Assembly: GCA_900768725.1 (NCBI GenBank)
Contig: CAAGDU010000046.1
Location: 1-11,280 of the forward strand
Origin: Bacteroidales bacterium
GTDB lineage: Bacteria > Bacteroidota > Bacteroidia > Bacteroidales > Paludibacteraceae
DNA: 11,280 nucleotides
Direction of reading: 5' to 3'
Positions 5,421 through 11,280 of this stretch are shown here, piece after piece. Below the pieces are notes generated by a model. It did not search any database, was not told the origin of the DNA, and was given only the letters and a program-made list of their open reading frames with translations. The position numbers and the translations under genes are program-made. Each line of letters starts with the position of its first letter. The first letter of the stretch is position 1.

Positions 5421-6689
5421 ATGGAGCAGGCTATTCACAGCAATATAGAGATTATGGCGCCGGTGGGGTGCTGGGAGTCATTGGCGGCTGCTATACAAGC
5501 AGGTGCCACCAGCGTCTATTTCGGCATTGAGCACCTGAATATGCGGGCGCGCTCGTCTGCCAACTTCACCACGGAGGATATGCACAAGATAGTAGGTATC
5601 TGCCGCGAGGCGGGGGTGAAGACCTATCTGACGCTCAACACCGTGATGTACCCCGAGGACCTGCCGCTGATGCGCGAGATAGTGGATAACGCCAAAGCCG
5701 CGGGCGTGAGCGCCATCATCGCCAGCGATATCGCAGCCATGCAATATGCCAACCAACAGGGCGTGGAGGTGCACCTCTCTACCCAACTGAACATCGCCAA
5801 TACCGAGGCACTGCGTTTCTACGCACAGTTTGCCGATGTGGTGGTGCTGGCGCGTGAACTGAACATGGAGCAGGTGGCGGCTATCCACCGCGATATAGAG
5901 GAGCAACATATATGTGGTCCGCGCGGGGAGGAGTTGCGCATCGAGATGTTCTGCCACGGCGCGCTGTGTATGGCGGTGTCGGGGAAATGCTACCTGAGCC
6001 TGAACAACCTCAACCACTCCGCCAACCGCGGGGCATGTATGCAGGTTTGCCGACGCGGCTATATCGTGAAAGACAAAGAGTCCGACCTCGAATTAGAGGT
6101 GGATAATCAGTATATCATGTCGCCCAAAGACCTGAAAACCATTCATTTCCTCAACAAGATGTTGGACGCAGGTGTGCGTGTGTTGAAGATAGAAGGGCGT
6201 GCTCGCGGCGCGGAATATGTATCGACGGTGGTCGGTTGCTACCGCGAGGCGGTGGAGGCATGGCAACGAGGCGAGTATGCCGACGACGCGGTGATTGCGC
6301 CGAAGATAGCCGACTGGAACGAGCGGCTGGCGCGGGTGTTCAACCGCGGATTTTGGGACGGGTACTACCAAGGACAACGCTTGGGCGAGTGGACGCACCA
6401 CTACGGCAGTCAAGCTACGCGCAAGAAAGTGTATGCCGGCAAATGTACCAACTACTTCAAGAACATCTCCGTGGCGGAGTTCGCGCTGGAAGCCGTGGCG
6501 GAACTGAGAGAGGGCGATGAGTTGCTTATCACAGGAGAGACCACCGGTGCATACGAGTTGGTAGCGCACGACCTGCACGATGAAGCGGGGAAACCTGCGC
6601 AGTGCGTGCAGAAAGGCACACTTTTTGCTGTGAAAACGGACAAACCCGTTCGGAGGAATGATAAATTGTTTTTGTTGAAGAAACAATAG
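5421..6689 (+). CDS. U32-family protein (TrhP/RlhA-type RNA hydroxylation)
   Basis: A 422-residue member of the U32 family. Once called peptidases, characterised bacterial members TrhP (YegQ) and RlhA are needed for hydroxylation of tRNA uridine-34 and of 23S rRNA; which one applies here is unknown. The N-terminal half is TIM-barrel-like (EIMAPVGCWESLAAAIQAGATSVYFG; later VHLSTQLNIAN). A cysteine cluster follows: C178, C183, C190, C206, C210, in FCHGALCMAVSGKC and NRGACMQVC, likely an iron-sulfur site. VLKIEGRARGAEYV is another family signature. The C-terminal 80 residues form a small beta domain ending KLFLLKKQ. ATG 5421 is chosen because it lies just after the asd stop and gives the family N-terminus; the frame extends upstream only inside asd. 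Confidence 0.88.
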   Translation: MEQAIHSNIEIMAPVGCWESLAAAIQAGATSVYFGIEHLNMRARSSANFTTEDMHKIVGICREAGVKTYLTLNTVMYPEDLPLMREIVDNAKAAGVSAIIASDIAAMQYANQQGVEVHLSTQLNIANTEALRFYAQFADVVVLARELNMEQVAAIHRDIEEQHICGPRGEELRIEMFCHGALCMAVSGKCYLSLNNLNHSANRGACMQVCRRGYIVKDKESDLELEVDNQYIMSPKDLKTIHFLNKMLDAGVRVLKIEGRARGAEYVSTVVGCYREAVEAWQRGEYADDAVIAPKIADWNERLARVFNRGFWDGYYQGQRLGEWTHHYGSQATRKKVYAGKCTNYFKNISVAEFALEAVAELREGDELLITGETTGAYELVAHDLHDEAGKPAQCVQKGTLFAVKTDKPVRRNDKLFLLKKQ

Positions 6690-6698
6690 GATACAATA

Positions 6699-6733
6699 GG
6701 ACCCACCCCACCCCTCCCTACAAGGGAGGGAGT
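6699..6733. repeat. GC-rich palindromic repeat, short form (copy D), after the U32 gene
   Basis: CCCTCCCT 6712-6719 pairs perfectly with AGGGAGGG 6723-6730 around a 3-nt loop, preceded by GGACCCACCCCA. The family is the same as copy C. It lies 10 bp after the U32 stop codon and could act as a 3' end stabiliser or weak terminator; no U-tract follows. Its tail TAGTTGGAGG resembles the tail of copy B (GACTTGGGAGG). Confidence 0.75.
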
Positions 6734-6783
6734 AGTTGGAGGTCGCCTCTCATACTTTATCGGAGCGTCCTCAATACGAAATT

Positions 6784-6822
6784 AACGGAAACAACGGAAA
6801 TAACGGAAACAACGGAAACAAC
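6784..6822 (+). repeat. 9-bp tandem repeat
   Basis: Four units, AACGGAAAC, AACGGAAAT, AACGGAAAC, AACGGAAAC, followed by AAC. The array lies in the 245-bp gap between the U32 gene and the DUF4271 gene. A small palindrome, ACCGATACATCGGT, follows at 6848-6861. The rest of the gap (6740-6934) shows no gene or clear promoter. Confidence 0.85.
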
Positions 6823-6934
6823 CGCGGGCGAGACGCACCGACAATCACCGATACATCGGTATGCAAGCATCGGCATGTACCACCCGCGTCCCTAGTAAAC
6901 ACCACTGACCACTATCAACGCACTATCACACATA

Positions 6935-7573
6935 TTGTCTCCCTTCTCTGCGCCGTGGGTGGCGTGGGTGATGTTGGGATTAGCCATCTGCGCAGTCTCG
7001 GCGGGGGTGTTTCAGCCTGCCGTGATTCGTCAGGGGTTCGTGAGCCTATTCAGCAAGGTGGAACGGTCGTATAACGACTCGCCGATGAACTACGTCGGGC
7101 AGGTGTTGCTCTTTGTGTTCAGGGCAGGTATCGTGGGGATGGCTATCTATCTTTTTACCTACAACAGCCACCTCGCTACGCATACCGCCGACGGTGAATT
7201 TCTGTTTAGCCGCTATATGACGATTATGGGCGCAGTGGCTGCCATGGAGATAGTGAAATACCTTGTCTCGCTGCTGCTCAACTACACTTTTCAACTCTCG
7301 CGCCAATTTGCTACTTTGTTTACCCATTATACCTATGTCAGTACGACTATCTGCTGCGTGCTTTATCCGTTGCTGCTGCTGATTATTTACTTTGGCAACC
7401 AAGCCCTGACCACTATCGGTTTGTGCGTGATGATGAGTGTGTGCTGGCTAGTGCTGTTTATCAAGTGGTTACGGGTGTTTTTCAAAGATATTGCGTCTGT
7501 AATCTATGTGGTATTGTATATATTAACCATTGAGGTACTCCCCCTCCTCACATTAACCTATATATTTTCATGA
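6935..7573 (+). CDS. DUF4271 integral membrane protein
   Basis: About 212 residues, nearly all hydrophobic, with roughly six transmembrane segments: near residues 5-25, 49-70, 86-112, 131-152, 155-181 and 187-210. The pattern FSRYMTIMGAVAAMEIVKYLVSLLLNYTF and the location just before hemD fit the Bacteroidota family DUF4271, of unknown function. The start is uncertain: TTG 6935 gives the longest reasonable protein; ATG 6971 would give 200 residues and still keep all but part of the first segment; an in-frame stop lies at 6896. The stop TGA (7571-7573) overlaps the hemD ATG in ATGA, implying translational coupling. The family keeps this neighbour widely, hinting at a linked role, but none is known. 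Confidence 0.82.
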   Translation: MSPFSAPWVAWVMLGLAICAVSAGVFQPAVIRQGFVSLFSKVERSYNDSPMNYVGQVLLFVFRAGIVGMAIYLFTYNSHLATHTADGEFLFSRYMTIMGAVAAMEIVKYLVSLLLNYTFQLSRQFATLFTHYTYVSTTICCVLYPLLLLIIYFGNQALTTIGLCVMMSVCWLVLFIKWLRVFFKDIASVIYVVLYILTIEVLPLLTLTYIFS

Positions 7574-8313
7574 TAAAAAAGATTCTGATTTCCCAGCCTC
7601 GTCCTGCTACGGAGCGCAATCCGTATAGTGCGATGGAGAAGCAGTATGGCGTAGAATGCGAGTTTCGTCAGTTGATTCATGTGGAAGGCTTGAGCGCCCG
7701 CGAGTTCCGCCAGCAGCATATCAACCCGCTGGACTACACGGCAGTGATACTCAACTCGAAGTTGGGAGCAGACCATTATTTCCGTTTGTGTGAAGAGATG
7801 CGGCTGAACGTGCCCGACTCTATGCACTACTATTGTATCTCTGAGACCGTGGGTAACTATCTGCAGAAGTTCATCCAGTTTCGCAAGCGCAAGGTATTCT
7901 ATTCGGAGAAGAATAAGTTTGAAGACCTGCTGCCGGCAATGTACCGTCGCCCGAACGAGAAATACCTGATGGTGCTTTCGGATATTCACACAGAGGAGCA
8001 GATAAACATGTTTGCGGAGCATAAGATAGAGGTGAAGCCTGCGGTGATGTATCGCACCGTCTCCACCCAATGGGGCGACGAGCCGTTTGACTACGACATG
8101 ATAGCGCTGTTCACTCCCGCCGGTGTGCGCTCTATCCGCGAGAACTTCCCTGAGTGGCAACAAGGCGATACCGTGATTGCCGCTTTCGGTGCGAGCACGG
8201 TGCAAGCGTTGGAAGATGCGGGTTTCCGCGTGGATATCAAAGCCATGCCCGCCGCAGAGTTTCAGTCGCTGCCCATCGCGATAGCCGACTATTTAGAGAA
8301 GCATAATGCCTGA
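7570..8313 (+). CDS. hemD: Uroporphyrinogen-III synthase family protein
   Basis: A 247-residue protein of the HemD fold, two similar alpha/beta domains. The N-terminal MIKKILISQPRP and the C-terminal FTPAGVRSIRENFPEW, then AAFGASTVQALEDAGFRVDIKAMPAAEFQSLPIAIADYL, are typical of the family, which closes and inverts hydroxymethylbilane to uroporphyrinogen III. HemD is poorly conserved, and in Bacteroidales such proteins often sit away from other haem genes, in this DUF4271-hemD-rnpA context, so the actual substrate is not assured. It overlaps the upstream gene by 4 nt and the downstream rnpA by 8 nt, so all three are translated from one transcript. No other haem gene is in the window. Confidence 0.82.
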   Translation: MIKKILISQPRPATERNPYSAMEKQYGVECEFRQLIHVEGLSAREFRQQHINPLDYTAVILNSKLGADHYFRLCEEMRLNVPDSMHYYCISETVGNYLQKFIQFRKRKVFYSEKNKFEDLLPAMYRRPNEKYLMVLSDIHTEEQINMFAEHKIEVKPAVMYRTVSTQWGDEPFDYDMIALFTPAGVRSIRENFPEWQQGDTVIAAFGASTVQALEDAGFRVDIKAMPAAEFQSLPIAIADYLEKHNA

Positions 8314-8662
8314 TTGCAGTTTCCATAAGTGTGAGCGCCTATGCGGGCAGATGCGCATACAAGCGTTGTATAAAGAGGGCAAGCGGTTTGTGGCTTGGCC
8401 CTTGCGCGTTTCGTATATGCCCACACCGGAGGCTACCACTACGCAAGTGCTGATTTGGGCACCGAAATCGCTCTTCAAACACGCGGTGGACAGGAATCGT
8501 ATGCGCAGGCTGATGCGCGAAGCCTATCGCACGCAGAAAGCCCTGCTGCCCGCGGATAAGCACTATCAGATAGCGTTCAACTATATGGATAAGACCGAGC
8601 AACCGTTGCCCGTTATTGAGAAAGCGATGCGGAAAGCGATGAGAACGATAAACTCCGTGTGA
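8306..8662 (+). CDS. rnpA: Ribonuclease P protein component
   Basis: A 118-residue basic protein that assists the RNase P RNA in maturing the 5' ends of tRNAs. The signature helix is clear: FKHAVDRNRMRRLMREAYR at about residues 56-74, containing the RNR-type motif. The N-terminal LCGQMRIQALYKEGKRF corresponds to the family's first helix and strand. The ATG at 8306 overlaps the end of hemD by 8 nt. Position next to yidD is widely conserved in bacteria, though here 169 bp separate the two and no rpmH is visible. A two-stage hairpin covers the stop codon (8653-8690). Confidence 0.93.
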   Translation: MPDCSFHKCERLCGQMRIQALYKEGKRFVAWPLRVSYMPTPEATTTQVLIWAPKSLFKHAVDRNRMRRLMREAYRTQKALLPADKHYQIAFNYMDKTEQPLPVIEKAMRKAMRTINSV

Positions 8663-8690
8663 GAAAGCCTCTGCGAGGCAGTACACGGAG
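8653..8690. terminator. Two-stage stem-loop at the end of rnpA
   Basis: Outer stem CTCCGTGT 8653-8660 with ACACGGAG 8683-8690 (8 perfect pairs) encloses an inner hairpin GCCTC 8667-8671 / GAGGC 8675-8679 with loop TGC. The outer left arm spans the last rnpA codons and part of the stop. No U-tract follows, so the role (terminator, 3' protection, or structured element) is open. Confidence 0.55.
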
Positions 8691-8701
8691 CGTGTTCATC
8701 C

Positions 8702-8806
8702 TCCGTAAATTGCCGTTAATAATCCATTAATTCCTCCTTGATTTTTCTCCGTTAAAGTCCATATAAAGAACCATTAAACTTTGCCTTTTAATGAAATTTT
8801 AACGGG
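8702..8806. repeat. Degenerate CCRTTAA repeats in the rnpA-yidD gap
   Basis: Units resembling CCRTTAA recur at about 8703 (CCGTAAA), 8713 (CCGTTAA), 8724 (CCATTAA), 8749 (CCGTTAA), 8759 (CCATATAA) and 8771 (CCATTAA), spaced about 10-12 bp apart except for one gap of 25, and inverted at 8799-8805 (TTAACGG). The 169-bp gap holds no gene; a poor -7 match (TAAACTTTG, spacing wrong by one) is at about 8775-8783. Confidence 0.5.
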
Positions 8807-8831
8807 CTTTTATGGAGAAATAAAATTAACG

Positions 8832-9053
8832 ATGAAGAGACTGATTCGACAGATATTTCTTTTGCCGGTGTATTTCTACCGCTATTGTATCTCGCCGTTG
8901 ACGCCGCCGTCGTGCCGCTACACGCCGACTTGCAGTCAGTATATGGTGGAGGCTGTGCTGAAATACGGTATCTTCAAGGGCGGATGGCTGGGTATCAAGC
9001 GTATCCTGCGCTGCCATCCGTGGGGCGGAAGCGGCTACGACCCTGTGCCATAA
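8832..9053 (+). CDS. yidD: Membrane protein insertion efficiency factor YidD
   Basis: A 73-residue protein that associates with the inner membrane by an amphipathic N-terminus and supports YidC-dependent membrane insertion. The family signature is complete: FYRYCISPLTPPSCRYTPTC, then SQYMVEAVLKYG, then GGWLGIKRILRCHPWGGSGYDPVP, with the three conserved cysteines C28, C34 and C60. The ATG at 8832 yields the normal N-terminus MKRLIRQIFLLPVYF; an upstream in-frame ATG at 8781 would add 17 unlikely residues. It lies between rnpA and trmD, all in one direction. Confidence 0.95.
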   Translation: MKRLIRQIFLLPVYFYRYCISPLTPPSCRYTPTCSQYMVEAVLKYGIFKGGWLGIKRILRCHPWGGSGYDPVP

Positions 9054-9063
9054 ACAGTTCGAA

Positions 9064-9090
9064 GAACTCTGAATAATCGGAATACTCAGA
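9064..9090. repeat. Degenerate 9-bp array between yidD and trmD
   Basis: Three units, GAACTCTGA, ATAATCGGA, ATACTCAGA. The two ends also form an inverted repeat, ACTCTGA 9066-9072 with TCAGAGT 9086-9092. The array occupies the 67-bp gap 28 bp before the trmD start. Confidence 0.5.
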
Positions 9091-9120
9091 GTATGATTTC
9101 AAACAAAACGTAAAACACCC

Positions 9121-9813
9121 ATGCGAATTGATATTATTTCTGCTTGTCCGGAATTGCTGGAATCGCCGCTGAACCACTCTATCGTGCAGCGGGCGAAGGA
9201 CAAGGGTTTGGTTGAGATATACGTGCATAACCTGCGCGACTACACCTTGGATAAACACCGCAAGGTGGATGATTATGCATTTGGCTTTGGCGCGGGGATG
9301 GTGCTACAGATAGAGCCTATCGACCGTATCATCACCAAACTGACCTCTGAGCGGCATTATGATGAGATTATCTTCACTGCACCCGATGGGGAGCGCTTCA
9401 CGCAGAAGGAAGCCAACCGCCTGTCGCTGGCGGAGAACATCATCATCCTCTGTGGGCACTACAAGGGCGTTGACCAGCGCGTGCGCGACCATCTCATCAC
9501 CAAGGAATACACCATCGGCGACTTTGTGCTCACGGGCGGCGAGATGCCTGCAGCAATCATGACCGATGCCATTGTGCGCCTGCTGCCCGGCGCATTAGGC
9601 GATGTAGAGAGTGCGCTGTCGGATAGTTTTCAAGATGGCTTGTTGGAACCCGGGGTATATACGCGCCCGGCGGAGTATAAAGGCTGGCGAGTGCCGGATA
9701 TCCTGCTCTCGGGTCATCAGGCGAAGATAGAGGAGTGGCTCTACGAAGAATCGCTGCGCCACACCCGCGAACGCCGACCGGATTTGTTAGGGGAAGAAGA
9801 TAAATCTATATGA
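9121..9813 (+). CDS. trmD: tRNA (guanine-N1-)-methyltransferase
   Basis: Methylates G37 of tRNAs that read codons beginning with C or G, using S-adenosylmethionine, and so prevents +1 frameshifting; cytoplasmic and essential in most bacteria. At 230 residues it is the usual length. The SPOUT trefoil-knot motifs are clear: LCGHYKGVDQRV (around residues 111-122), TIGDFVLTGGE (136-146) and the segment SDSFQDGLLEPGVYTRP, which carries the catalytic aspartate region. The C-terminal LLSGHQAKIEEW and HTRERRPDLL are also family-typical. The ATG at 9121 starts MRIDIISACPELL as expected. The common partners rpsP, rimM and rplS are not adjacent, which is frequent in Bacteroidota. Confidence 0.97.
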   Translation: MRIDIISACPELLESPLNHSIVQRAKDKGLVEIYVHNLRDYTLDKHRKVDDYAFGFGAGMVLQIEPIDRIITKLTSERHYDEIIFTAPDGERFTQKEANRLSLAENIIILCGHYKGVDQRVRDHLITKEYTIGDFVLTGGEMPAAIMTDAIVRLLPGALGDVESALSDSFQDGLLEPGVYTRPAEYKGWRVPDILLSGHQAKIEEWLYEESLRHTRERRPDLLGEEDKSI

Positions 9814-9953
9814 TCTGTTTCTTCATCTGATGTGGATGCATAAAGAATCAATATATCCCAATCTCGTAGGAATTTATGTGCGGAGCAGAAGGACTTTGTA
9901 TTCGTCTTTTTTTGCATAAAATAACTTAAAATTGCATTTTTTGTGAGTTTTTT

Positions 9954-9985
9954 TTTGGTGGTTCGCAAAAAAATGCGTACCTTTG
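9954..9985 (+). promoter_or_regulatory. Promoter of the secreted protein gene
   Basis: The -33 TTTG is at 9954-9957 and the -7 TACCTTTG at 9978-9985, with a 20-nt spacer: a perfect Bacteroidota consensus. A 7-bp dyad, TCGCAAA 9963-9969 with TTTGCGA 9982-9988, overlaps the -7 element. The downstream context GTACCTTTGCGAGCGATT closely matches the acpP promoter. The leader is about 60 nt, AT-rich and without a Shine-Dalgarno. The remainder of the 238-bp gap after trmD (9814-9953) is AT-rich with no gene seen. Confidence 0.8.
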
Positions 9986-10051
9986 CGAGCGATTATTGTA
10001 CTGCAACTACACACAAAACAACTATAATTACTAACTAAATTTCTATTCATT

Positions 10052-11280
10052 ATGAGAAAGATTTATTCAATTATGCTCGCGTTGTTCGCAACGCTCTGCG
10101 TAGGGACAGTCTTCGCACAAGACACAGTTACATTCACATTGCATGTAGATCATCCCGAAGCCATTATGGTGGTAGTAGATGACCACATTGATGCGAATTG
10201 GAACACAATTAAAGACACTATTGACCTAGTAGAAGGAAACAACACTATTAATGTACCCCGTATGTCGTATGGGTATGGCTATGTGTATGTAACGGTGCAA
10301 GAAGGTTGGGGCGTTGCTTCTATTGACCACAACTTACCCGAATCAGATCCTGACTATGAATACACTCCCACTTTTTATGGAGAAGGCAATGAGTGGACGC
10401 TGTCTGTAAGTGGTCAATGCGCAGGACTGACATACAATGTTGTATCCTATGATCTTACTGCTGCCCGTACAGACTCTTTGTTGGTATGGATTGACAACAA
10501 TAAGGGTGCAACCTTAACGTATGCATCAGGCAATACCATTACATTAAAAGATAGTACTTGGAATGTAATTCGTTTTTCTCCTGACTCTGCATTGAAGGAT
10601 ATTCCATTGCAAGTTAACCCTGTTGAACTTGTATATCAGGTAACACTCAATGGTAATGTACTTCCGTTAATTCCGGGTATGGGATGGTTCAATCCTGATC
10701 ACTATTCGTTGGCAGGTGCAGTTAATGGCGATTCCGTTGAGATTCATGTAAATGCACCCGCAGACCAGACCTATCCTGTCATCTTTAATTTTGCTGAGCC
10801 GGAAATGAAGGCAGCATTGGATAGCGTGTATGTTGATAATGAAAAGGTGGAATACCATGATACGATCAATGTAGCATGGGGTAAGTCAATTCTTCTCTAC
10901 TTAAACACAACAACTTACGCTATTTCTATTAATGAGAATAATCTCTATAGAGGGATGTATAGCGTTACTATCACTGATACCCTGGTATTGAACATTGAAG
11001 CTATTGCTTATCACGATTTCAACGTAACTTTGAAAGTACACAATCCTAATTGTGCTACCGTTAAGTGTTACATCAATAATGTTTATACAACTCTTACCGA
11101 CCTGAAAGATGGAGTTGATACCGTTCTCACTCTTAATAGCAGACAATCTTACATGATGATTAGCAAGAATAAATCCTGCAAGATAGACTCTGTAATGATA
11201 AATGGCAAGAAAGAGTTGAACTATCAACAATTCACTTGCAAAGACAATGATATCATTGAGGTATTCGCTGATAGTGTACG
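10052..11280 (+). CDS. Secreted beta-rich repeat protein, 5' part (continues past window end)
   Basis: An open frame of 409 codons with no stop inside the window. A Sec signal peptide is clear: MRKIYSIMLALFATLCVGTVFA, cleaved before QDT (after residue 22). The mature part is rich in V, T, D, N and Y and looks all-beta. Weakly similar modules recur: VTFTLHVDHPEAIMVVVDDH (from residue 26) resembles FNVTLKVHNPNCATVKCYIN near residue 328, each followed by a D-T-V/I element and an S-Y segment. I do not recognise a named domain. Bacteroidota proteins of this build are often cell-surface or type IX secreted, with the sorting domain at the missing C-terminus; that is inference. The gene has its own strong promoter and uses more AT-rich codons than the housekeeping genes before it. 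Confidence 0.85.
   Translation, partial: MRKIYSIMLALFATLCVGTVFAQDTVTFTLHVDHPEAIMVVVDDHIDANWNTIKDTIDLVEGNNTINVPRMSYGYGYVYVTVQEGWGVASIDHNLPESDPDYEYTPTFYGEGNEWTLSVSGQCAGLTYNVVSYDLTAARTDSLLVWIDNNKGATLTYASGNTITLKDSTWNVIRFSPDSALKDIPLQVNPVELVYQVTLNGNVLPLIPGMGWFNPDHYSLAGAVNGDSVEIHVNAPADQTYPVIFNFAEPEMKAALDSVYVDNEKVEYHDTINVAWGKSILLYLNTTTYAISINENNLYRGMYSVTITDTLVLNIEAIAYHDFNVTLKVHNPNCATVKCYINNVYTTLTDLKDGVDTVLTLNSRQSYMMISKNKSCKIDSVMINGKKELNYQQFTCKDNDIIEVFADSV

Noticed and set aside
6736..7074. Open frame encoding NGNNGNN repeats upstream of and overlapping the DUF4271 gene
   Set aside because: It is a translation of the 9-bp tandem repeat followed by an off-frame reading of the membrane protein gene; no family resemblance or start signal.
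8770..8784. Promoter before yidD (TAAACTTTG)
   Set aside because: The TA is one base too far from TTTG and no -33 TTTG is found at the right distance.
9793..9824. Terminator hairpin after trmD (GAAGAA with TTCTTC)
   Set aside because: Only 6 weak pairs with a 20-nt loop, overlapping the end of trmD; not convincing.
10667..11230. Minus-strand frames opposite the secreted protein gene
   Set aside because: They lie antisense to a continuous + strand frame with promoter and signal peptide, and show no family features.

Overview
The window reads as chromosomal DNA of a Bacteroidota bacterium, most likely order Bacteroidales. Three promoters fit the TTTG / TAnnTTTG consensus of that phylum, clear Shine-Dalgarno sites are generally lacking, and several products (DUF4271 membrane protein, DUF2582 winged helix, stand-alone 5'-nucleotidase-type lipoprotein, IS982-family transposase) match families typical of Bacteroidales. 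All genes lie on the + strand. Genus cannot be fixed from this sequence.

Layout. 1-263 is the 3' end of panC (pantothenate synthetase). 241-1284 is an intact IS982-family insertion sequence with 19-bp terminal inverted repeats and a perfect 8-bp target duplication; it landed in the last codons of panC, separating it from the metallophosphatase lipoprotein gene (1311-2252) that originally followed about 10 bp after the panC stop. 2255-4014 is a fatty-acid synthesis unit: Bacteroidota promoter, acpP, a hairpin, and fabF. 4054-4248 is a small winged-helix protein. 4420-6689 is a tight pair, asd (aspartate semialdehyde dehydrogenase) and a U32-family protein. 6935-8662 is an overlapping DUF4271-hemD-rnpA block, followed by yidD and trmD to 9813: a housekeeping cluster for RNase P processing, membrane protein insertion and tRNA m1G37 methylation. 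From 10052 a secreted beta-rich repeat protein with its own strong promoter runs off the window end.

The genes are mostly ordinary housekeeping. What stands out is the sequence between and inside them. A GC-rich palindromic repeat occurs four times in two sizes: a short hairpin (acpP leader; downstream of the U32 gene) and a long form with an extra inner segment (upstream of asd; and inside the metallophosphatase gene). The copy inside the gene is read through in frame and adds about 28-30 residues between two conserved segments, like the palindromic elements known to invade Rickettsia genes. Independently, many of the intergenic gaps hold degenerate short-period arrays (7 bp before fabF and asd, 9 bp before DUF4271 and trmD, roughly 10-12 bp before yidD) that run close to, and in the case of fabF up to, the start codon. 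I see no CRISPR array, tRNA, rRNA, phage, defence system or biosynthetic cluster.
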